34,287 bases of DNA from Elusimicrobiota bacterium. GTDB lineage: Bacteria > Elusimicrobiota > Elusimicrobia > Elusimicrobiales > Elusimicrobiaceae. The first letter of the stretch is position 1; every line of letters begins with the position of its first letter. The position numbers were made by a program, and so were the translations under genes. The stretch lies in contig JAQXJI010000029.1 of assembly GCA_029008615.1 (NCBI GenBank), forward strand, positions 1 through 34,287, given 5' to 3'. The notes below the pieces were generated by a model. That model did not search any database, was not told the DNA's origin, and saw nothing but the letters and a program-made list of their open reading frames with translations. Of this stretch, positions 29,679 to 34,287 are shown one piece after another.

Positions 29679-29711
29679 AAAAACCCCGCCTTTGCTTGCG
29701 TTTAGGCGGGG
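29679..29711 (-). terminator. Terminator of the Cys-rich secreted-protein gene
   Basis: CCCCGCCT (29684-29691) pairs with AGGCGGGG (29704-29711). The minus strand then reads TTTTTGC. It separates the 29786-30478 gene from the rbfA operon, whose promoter follows at once. Confidence 0.75.
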
Positions 29712-29785
29712 CGGTTAGTTGAGAGGCGGCATCTATAGTTTATAGCCTCATCAAGAACTTTGTATATTTATGTTAAGCATATTGC

Positions 29786-30478
29786 TTAATACGGTAAAGT
29801 TTGTACTTCACAAGTAATAACATCTATATCAAAAGACGAGCCACTAATCCAGTTATAGACTTCAGCCTGTGTAGAACTTCTTCCACCGCTTGTACCGCTA
29901 TTATCGCCAACACTTCCATCGGCACACTCTATAACAGTGTTATAAGTTACATCAATGACTTCAATGCCACATCCTTCTGTAGGATTATATCTCTGAATAT
30001 TATTCCCCTGCCTTATGTAATTATCTAATAAAGTTGCCATGTCTGCTGGTTTAGGACTATAGCTTTGATAACATTTATATCCCTCAGTCTTATCTTTACA
30101 AATATTAATCTCTGAACATGGCGGATATGGCAATGTTACTGTAGGACGACCACCATAACAAAAGTTAATGCCCTGCTTAAAACCACCATACCGACCACTA
30201 CACCTAAGATTTAACCTTTCTTTACTATACCTAGGAGCTAAAGGACACCTCTCCCCCCACTCGCTCCATAATCCATTTGGACAGCACACTCTTGTAGTAA
30301 TTTGATAGCTACAACCTTCATCAGCTGTATATCTCTCTTCTATCTCTCCTACAGCTAAGCATTTTGTAGAGTTTGCACTACCGCCTGAAGTATCAGCTGC
30401 TGCATGAAGAGCAGAGAGAAAAACAAAACAACATAAACTGCCCAATAGCGCATTGATAACTATTTTTCTTTTTGACAT
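29786..30478 (-). CDS. Secreted Cys-rich protein of unknown function
   Basis: I do not recognise this protein. I start it at ATG 30478 (230 residues), which has an excellent AAGGAGGG site; the in-frame ATG at 30541 lies within a leader hairpin. The signal peptide is SKRKIVINALLGSLCCFVFLSALHAA. The mature chain has about 13 Cys in pairs and small loops (TRVCCPNGLWSEWGERCP, LRCSG, INICKDKTEGYKCY, TEGCG, IECADG, ITCEV), suggesting a disulfide-stabilised extracytoplasmic fold. The coding sequence is AT-richer and uses more A/T-ending codons than the neighbouring rbfA operon, which may point to later acquisition. It is monocistronic with a structured leader. Confidence 0.8.
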   Translation of the reverse strand: MSKRKIVINALLGSLCCFVFLSALHAAADTSGGSANSTKCLAVGEIEERYTADEGCSYQITTRVCCPNGLWSEWGERCPLAPRYSKERLNLRCSGRYGGFKQGINFCYGGRPTVTLPYPPCSEINICKDKTEGYKCYQSYSPKPADMATLLDNYIRQGNNIQRYNPTEGCGIEVIDVTYNTVIECADGSVGDNSGTSGGRSSTQAEVYNWISGSSFDIDVITCEVQTLPY

Positions 30479-30500
30479 CTTTTTTCCCTCCTTTAGAGTT

Positions 30501-30562
30501 AATCGGCCCGTCTGAACTAACCTTAGCCAAAACAAAGACATCTCACGTTTGGCGGGCCGATT
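30501..30562 (-). promoter_or_regulatory. Structured 5' leader of the Cys-rich secreted-protein gene
   Basis: The perfect arms AATCGGCCCG (30501-30510) and CGGGCCGATT (30553-30562) enclose 42 bases, in which CCAAA and TTTGG form a second stem (minus strand). The structure ends just before the SD of the gene at 30478. It does not match a riboswitch class that I know by sequence. A TTGACT (-35-like, 30593-30598) lies upstream. Confidence 0.5.
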
Positions 30563-30667
30563 TATGAGGAAAATTTATCAAAAAAAAAAACAAGTCAACT
30601 GTTTTGTTTTTTCGCCTTACATAAAGCGCATTAATTAATAGGAATTTCTTTATTTTACAGTCATATT

Positions 30668-30713
30668 CCGGCCTGACGGGCCGGCTTACTTTTCTCATCG
30701 CTGAAAAGTAAGC
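30668..30713. repeat. Two adjacent perfect hairpins
   Basis: CCGGCC (30668-30673) pairs with GGCCGG (30679-30684) around TGACG. Immediately next, GCTTACTTTTC (30684-30694) pairs with GAAAAGTAAGC (30703-30713) around an 8-nt loop. They share one G. The compact pair looks like a dispersed palindromic repeat unit and borders the larger element that follows. Confidence 0.6.
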
Positions 30714-30721
30714 AAAACGCT

Positions 30722-30878
30722 AGCCCCCTACGTCGCATAAAGCTTGATTTTTATCACACAGGCACAACTCATAAAAAAGAGTCAACAACGCTATGTAACA
30801 GCCGACTCTTTTTTATTCGAACAAATACCCGTGATTTACGATAAAAATCAAGCTTTATAGACGCTCCTGATGGGGGCT
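30722..30878. repeat. Large nested inverted-repeat element (MITE-like or structured RNA)
   Basis: AGCCCCC (30722-30728) pairs with GGGGGCT (30872-30878), CGTC pairs with GACG further in, and the 19-base arms 30737-30755 and 30840-30858 (ATAAAGCTTGATTTTTATC and its complement) are perfect. Inside is a second hairpin, AAAAAAGAGTC (30773-30783) with GACTCTTTTTT (30804-30814), which by itself is a strong bidirectional terminator. The element encodes nothing. Confidence 0.65.
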
Positions 30879-31041
30879 GCTTTAACTGATTGAAAATAGT
30901 TCAAATAAATGTAGCTCAGGCTTTAAAAAGTTGTGGAAGCATTTTATGACCGGGTACATAGAGTGATTGAGAGATAAGAAAGCAGATGTTTTAAGAAAAA
31001 AGGAATAAAAACTCCGGGAAGCGTAAAAACGGCGAAGTGTT

Positions 31042-31285
31042 AGCAACGAGGACGAAACTTAGACCGATTTAAAACCGTGAGAGCGTTTAACTGGCGTGAT
31101 TTTTAAGATTTGGAGGAAATTGTAATTTTATTTGTAGTGAGCTATACTAAGCGTGATGCGCCTGGAGGGCGCGCAGTATGCGAAACGGCAAAAAAATGAA
31201 AATTTACCCAAATATGGAAAACTGTCAGCAATGAAGCCGCAACTTAGGCCGAGTAATAAAAGGCGATCGCACAACTTAGACCGAT
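31042..31285 (+). repeat. Degenerate direct repeats
   Basis: Copy A (31042-31068) and copy B (31227-31253) are 27 bases long and match at 21 positions by eye (AGCAAyGArG...AACTTAGrCCGA). A third partial copy at 31273-31285 repeats the last 13 bases of copy A exactly (AACTTAGACCGAT). Confidence 0.5.
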
Positions 31286-31314
31286 AAAAAAGCCCTCTTT
31301 GCAGAGGGCTTTTT
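31286..31314 (-). terminator. Terminator of the GGGtGRT/NifU-like operon
   Basis: AGCCCTCT (31291-31298) pairs with AGAGGGCT (31303-31310) around TTGC, with A and T runs on both sides. It lies 18 bases past the stop of the minus-strand gene. Confidence 0.88.
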
Positions 31315-31331
31315 ATCTTTAAACTCAAAAA

Positions 31332-32330
31332 CTACTTTGTAGCTTCTTCAATCGCGACCGCGACCGCAACGCTGGCGCCTACCATAGGGTTGTTGCCCAT
31401 ACCGATAAGGCCCATCATTTCGACGTGGGCGGGAACCGATGAAGAACCCGCAAACTGAGCGTCGCCGTGCATACGGCCCATAGTATCGGTCATACCGTAA
31501 GAAGCGGGACCTGCGGCCATATTGTCCGGGTGAAGAGTTCTGCCGGTACCGCCGCCGGAAGCCACGGAGAAGTATTTTTTACCGTGTTCGGTGGCCCATT
31601 TCTTATAAGTGCCGGCTACCGGGTGCTGGAAGCGGGTGGGGTTGGTGGAGTTGCCGGTAATGGAAACGTCCACATCTTCGTGCCTCATAATCGCTACGCC
31701 TTCGTTTACGTCATCAGCGCCGTAGCATTTTACTTTGGCTTTATCGCCTTCGGAGAAAGCTCTTTCGCTTACAATCGTAAGTTTGCCGGTATAGTAATCG
31801 TAAGAGGTTTCAACAAAAGTAAAACCGTTGATGCGGGATATGATATAAGCCGCGTCTTTACCAAGGCCGTTAAGGATTACTTTAAGCGGTTCTTTTCTTA
31901 CTTTATTGGCGGTTCTGGCGATACCGATTGCGCCTTCAGCGGCGGCAAAAGATTCGTGCCCGGCCAAGAAGCAGAAACATTTGGTGTTTTCGCGCAAAAG
32001 CATAGCGGCCAAATTACCGTGGCCCAAACCGACTTCGCGCTGATCGGCGACGGAGCCGGGTATGCAGAAGCTCTGCAAGCCTACGCCGATTTTTTCGGCG
32101 GCTTCGGCGGCGGTTTTTACTCCGCTTTTAATGGCGATAGCCGCGCCGACGGTATAAGCCCAGACGGCGTTTTCAAAAGCGATGGGCTGAATGCCTTTTA
32201 CGATTTTTTCTACGTCAATGCCCTTGTCGTCGCAAATCTTTTTGGCTTCTTCCAAAGAGGCAATGCCGTTCTCTTTTAAAGCGGCGTTTATTTTATCAAT
32301 TCTTCTTTCATAACCTTCAAATGTAATCAT
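31332..32330 (-). CDS. GGGtGRT protein
   Basis: This 332-residue protein belongs to the family named for its GGGtGRT motif, here SVASGGGTGRTLHPDNMA with Gly259 to Thr265, followed by GMTDTMGRMHGDAQFAGSSSVPAHVEMMGLIGMGNNPMVGASVAVAVAIEEA. The function is not known. Other conserved-looking parts are AGHESFAAAEGAIGIART (about 123-140) and NSTNPTRFQHPVAGTYKKW. It lies 20 bases after the gene for a NifU-like protein, an arrangement I know from clostridia and other anaerobes, so the two probably act together in an Fe-S-linked process. SD GGAGG is present. Confidence 0.85.
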   Translation of the reverse strand: MITFEGYERRIDKINAALKENGIASLEEAKKICDDKGIDVEKIVKGIQPIAFENAVWAYTVGAAIAIKSGVKTAAEAAEKIGVGLQSFCIPGSVADQREVGLGHGNLAAMLLRENTKCFCFLAGHESFAAAEGAIGIARTANKVRKEPLKVILNGLGKDAAYIISRINGFTFVETSYDYYTGKLTIVSERAFSEGDKAKVKCYGADDVNEGVAIMRHEDVDVSITGNSTNPTRFQHPVAGTYKKWATEHGKKYFSVASGGGTGRTLHPDNMAAGPASYGMTDTMGRMHGDAQFAGSSSVPAHVEMMGLIGMGNNPMVGASVAVAVAIEEATK

Positions 32331-32350
32331 ATTATCAATATCCTCCGTGG

Positions 32351-33052
32351 TTACTCTTTGCGCGGGTCAATGGTTTTGACGGCTTCATTGAAGCGGCCGT
32401 AAGAATTGACGTTCTTTTCGAAGGCGGTCTTCGGATCTTCGCCTTTCTTGATGGCTTCCATCATTTTGCCCAAATTTACAAATTTGTAGCCGATGACTTC
32501 ATTGTTTTTATCAAGGCCGATTTCAAGGACGTACCCTTCCGCCATTTCCAAATAGCGGGGGCCTTTGGCTTCGGTGCTGTACATCGTGCCGACTTGGGAG
32601 CGTAAACCTTTGCCCAAATCTTCCATACCGGCGCCGACGGGCAAGCCGTCTTCGGAAAACGCGCTCTGCGTTCTGCCGTAAACGATTTGAAGGAAAAGTT
32701 CCCTCATAGCGGTATTGATAGCGTCGCAGACCAAGTCTGAATTTAACGCTTCAAGAATGGTTTTGCCCGGTAAAATTTCCGCAGCCATAGCGGCGGAATG
32801 CGTCATACCGGAGCAGCCTAAAGTTTCTACCAAAGCTTCTTTGATTACGCCGTTCTTTACGTTAAGCGTAAGTTTGCACGCGCCCTGCTGGGGTGCGCAC
32901 CAGCCCACGCCGTGCGTGAGGCCGCTGATATCTGTAATTTGTTTTGAGTTGACCCATTTTCCTTCTTCAGGGATAGGGGCCGGATTATGTTTTGCGCCTT
33001 TGCAAACGCAGCACATATTATCAACGTGAGGGGTGCATTTTTCGCAGCTCAT
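32351..33052 (-). CDS. NifU-like iron-sulfur cluster scaffold-type protein
   Basis: This 233-residue protein has a NifU-N/IscU-like core with Cys52, Cys59 and Cys80 (GWCAPQQGACKLTLNV...ETLGCSGMTHSAAMAAEIL), preceded by an extra Cys-rich N-terminus (Cys3, 6, 14, 15 and 17; CEKCTPH...MCCVCKGAKHNPAP) that may bind another cluster or metal. The C-terminal half (GPRYLEMAEGYVLEIGLDKNNEVIGYKFVNL) is specific to this subfamily. The Cys spacing differs from that of classic IscU, so a specialised role next to the GGGtGRT protein is more likely than general Fe-S assembly. No iscS/sufS is adjacent. SD GGAG; first gene of the pair. Confidence 0.85.
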   Translation of the reverse strand: MSCEKCTPHVDNMCCVCKGAKHNPAPIPEEGKWVNSKQITDISGLTHGVGWCAPQQGACKLTLNVKNGVIKEALVETLGCSGMTHSAAMAAEILPGKTILEALNSDLVCDAINTAMRELFLQIVYGRTQSAFSEDGLPVGAGMEDLGKGLRSQVGTMYSTEAKGPRYLEMAEGYVLEIGLDKNNEVIGYKFVNLGKMMEAIKKGEDPKTAFEKNVNSYGRFNEAVKTIDPRKE

Positions 33053-33163
33053 TGTTATCTCCGTATAAAAAAATTCTATTGCATATATATTTTACAATAA
33101 ATAAACTTGCTTTATCTAATTTTGAAACTAATTTATCTATTAAGCTACGGCCAAAATTAAAAA

Positions 33164-34287
33164 CTAAATTTTAACGCTAAATTCTTCTATTTTTTCTCTG
33201 ACAGCTTTTACTTCTTCTATATTTATATCCTTCTTTTGGGCCAGTTTAATAGACATTTCTAAATTTTTTATCATATATTCTTTCAACTTTTCTATATTGG
33301 GGGCTTTAGGATTAAAATTTACCTTTCCCCCTTTGAAATCAGCATAGTTATAAATCTTTAAAATACCTTTTAGAAAATCAAATCTGGTATTTTGGGGTTC
33401 ATCGTTAATCAGTACGACAGGTATGCCCATAGCGGTACAAGGGCTGGCGCAATGTAAAGCCGCAGTTATAATCAATTCAGCTTCTTTCTTATATTTATTT
33501 AGCAATGTTTCCGTTTGGGAAAGATAAAAATCCCTATTATAAACATCAAGTCTGTTATTTATGGGGATACATCTTTGATTAACAAAAACACCCTTCTTTA
33601 AAATATCTTTAGGAATATACTTTAAATACTTTTTAGGGACATTAACAATAAAAACCTTTGTTTGGCTTTCTTGCTTTTCACGCAGAGGAAAGGTTAAAGT
33701 TAAACAGCGGCTTAAATAGGCTTTCACCCCTATTTTGCTTAAGAAGTCCCTAGTAAAAGTATCTCGGCAGCCGATTTCTTGATTAGAAAAATAATCAGGA
33801 TTAAATTTTAAAAATCTTACAATACATTCTTGACTGCTTTTGGCAAAATGCGTACCGACCCATATGGGATATATTCTGTTATTAGGCAAAAAGGTTGCCC
33901 CATGAGCAAAAAATCCTTGCATAACACTAAAAGCCAACCGACCGCTATAATTTGAAAGACTGTCCCGGTCTGCAAAAGAATACGCCTTTTGAGGCAGAAT
34001 TTGCTTTAATACCCTTTGCGTCGCCAAAGTTTGGACATAATCGCCAAGATTTATATTTAAATCTTTTTTAGTCAAATCCAGATATTTATAATCAAACAAC
34101 AGATATCGTTCAAAATATCCTTTTAGTTCTGCCGGTTCGGCCATACGCATATTAAAAAGAGCAAATAAAACATCATTTTGTCCGTCAATAAATTTTAAGT
34201 AAGCCCTATCTCTTAAAAAATAGAATTTTTTACCCAGCAGCGTAATTATTTTAAAGTTTTCTTCATTTTTAATATTAAAAATTTTCT
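33164..34287 (-). CDS. Polysaccharide pyruvyl transferase family protein, 5' end outside the window
   Basis: The frame is open from the stop at 33164 to the window end. The first in-frame ATG in the window is at 34150, but the frame upstream (NFKIITLLGKKFYFLRDRAYLKFIDG) reads like the start of a cell-surface-sugar transferase domain, so the gene is truncated. The recognised part resembles CsaB-type pyruvyl transferases: LNINLGDYVQTLATQRVL, GCRDTFTRDFLSKIGVKAYLSRCLTLTFP and ELIITAALHCASPCTAMGIPVVLINDE. These add ketal pyruvate to surface sugars; some relatives have other roles. It is clearly more AT-rich than the rest of the window, as is common for surface polysaccharide genes that move between strains. 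Confidence 0.78.
   Translation of the reverse strand, partial: KIFNIKNEENFKIITLLGKKFYFLRDRAYLKFIDGQNDVLFALFNMRMAEPAELKGYFERYLLFDYKYLDLTKKDLNINLGDYVQTLATQRVLKQILPQKAYSFADRDSLSNYSGRLAFSVMQGFFAHGATFLPNNRIYPIWVGTHFAKSSQECIVRFLKFNPDYFSNQEIGCRDTFTRDFLSKIGVKAYLSRCLTLTFPLREKQESQTKVFIVNVPKKYLKYIPKDILKKGVFVNQRCIPINNRLDVYNRDFYLSQTETLLNKYKKEAELIITAALHCASPCTAMGIPVVLINDEPQNTRFDFLKGILKIYNYADFKGGKVNFNPKAPNIEKLKEYMIKNLEMSIKLAQKKDINIEEVKAVREKIEEFSVKI

Larger units (their letters stand above)
30563..31331. other. Long intergenic region without supportable genes
   Basis: About 770 bases carry no convincing coding sequence. It holds an A/T-rich promoter-like stretch (30570-30620), two hairpins (30668-30713), a large inverted-repeat element (30722-30878), scattered degenerate direct repeats (31042-31285) and a terminator (31286-31314). 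I looked for RNase P RNA, tmRNA and SRP RNA signatures and saw none. Confidence 0.6.

Noticed and set aside
30883-31285. Search for RNase P RNA, tmRNA, SRP RNA or CRISPR repeats
   Set aside because: None of the signature sequences or regular spaced repeats is present; only the degenerate repeats reported above.
31128-31328. 66-codon minus-strand ORF in the gene-free region
   Set aside because: No SD, crosses the terminator hairpin and the degenerate repeats, and has no domain-like content.
31467-32279. 270-codon plus-strand ORF opposite the GGGtGRT gene
   Set aside because: Unusually long, but Gly/Phe-rich low-complexity translation typical of an antisense frame; the minus-strand protein is conserved and has SD, operon and terminator.

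Overview
The window looks like chromosomal DNA of a Gram-negative (diderm) anaerobic bacterium, most likely an Elusimicrobiota relative (Elusimicrobium-like gut lineage). The reasons are two stand-alone type IV prepilin genes with the KAVEKSRATEAL-type helix I have seen in that phylum, outer-membrane functions (LolA, Tol proteins), and anaerobe-type iron-sulfur and flavodoxin/ferredoxin proteins. The phylum call is inference from protein character; no rRNA gene is present.

Layout. 1-872: two tandem prepilin genes on the minus strand, each with its own promoter. 947-4913: clpP with an altered catalytic triad, two secreted proteins of unknown function, and between them a two-gene operon of phage morphogenesis genes (HK97-type portal and prohead protease) with no capsid or terminase nearby. 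5044-14102: a tight 12-gene plus-strand operon for envelope and division (accB, small winged-helix protein, ftsK, lolA, pgsA, pgpA, tolQ, tolR, tolA-like, membrane protein, NAD-dependent epimerase, membrane protein). 14153-14360: tRNA-Ser(GCU) followed by a nested palindromic element. 14450-18721: mixed accessory genes (DUF1848 radical-SAM-like protein, a ribbon-helix-helix/NifX-like fusion with a His/Cys tail, secreted nuclease, a DUF3737 gene broken by one in-frame UGA, a small MGMT-type protein, inorganic pyrophosphatase). 18992-20965: flavodoxin/ferredoxin protein and a MalY/PatB-type PLP lyase. 21536-26081: an operon of TPR-SpoIID protein, GT4 glycosyltransferase and acyl-CoA dehydrogenase. 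26150-26674: small membrane protein, a 3' remnant of an SMR efflux gene and tRNA-Met(CAU). 26773-29639: minus-strand operon rbfA-nrnA-truB-ribF. 29786-31320: a Cys-rich secreted protein with a structured leader, then about 790 bases without genes that hold large inverted repeats. 31332-33052: a GGGtGRT protein with a NifU-like Fe-S scaffold protein. 33164-end: 5'-truncated polysaccharide pyruvyl transferase.

The most unusual signals are: (i) at least five genes whose -10 hexamer lies exactly 6 nt before the ATG, so the predicted transcript starts on the A of the start codon (leaderless mRNA), while other genes in the window have normal Shine-Dalgarno sites; (ii) the orphan portal/protease operon, preceded by a promoter-proximal hairpin plus T-run; (iii) the ribbon-helix-helix/NifX fusion with a strong internal start; (iv) ClpP with Ser-His-Asn instead of Ser-His-Asp; (v) large palindromic non-coding elements at 14257-14360 and 30668-30878; (vi) the GGGtGRT/NifU-like pair.

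All coordinates, motifs and spacings were read by eye. No alignments, folding programs or database searches were run.
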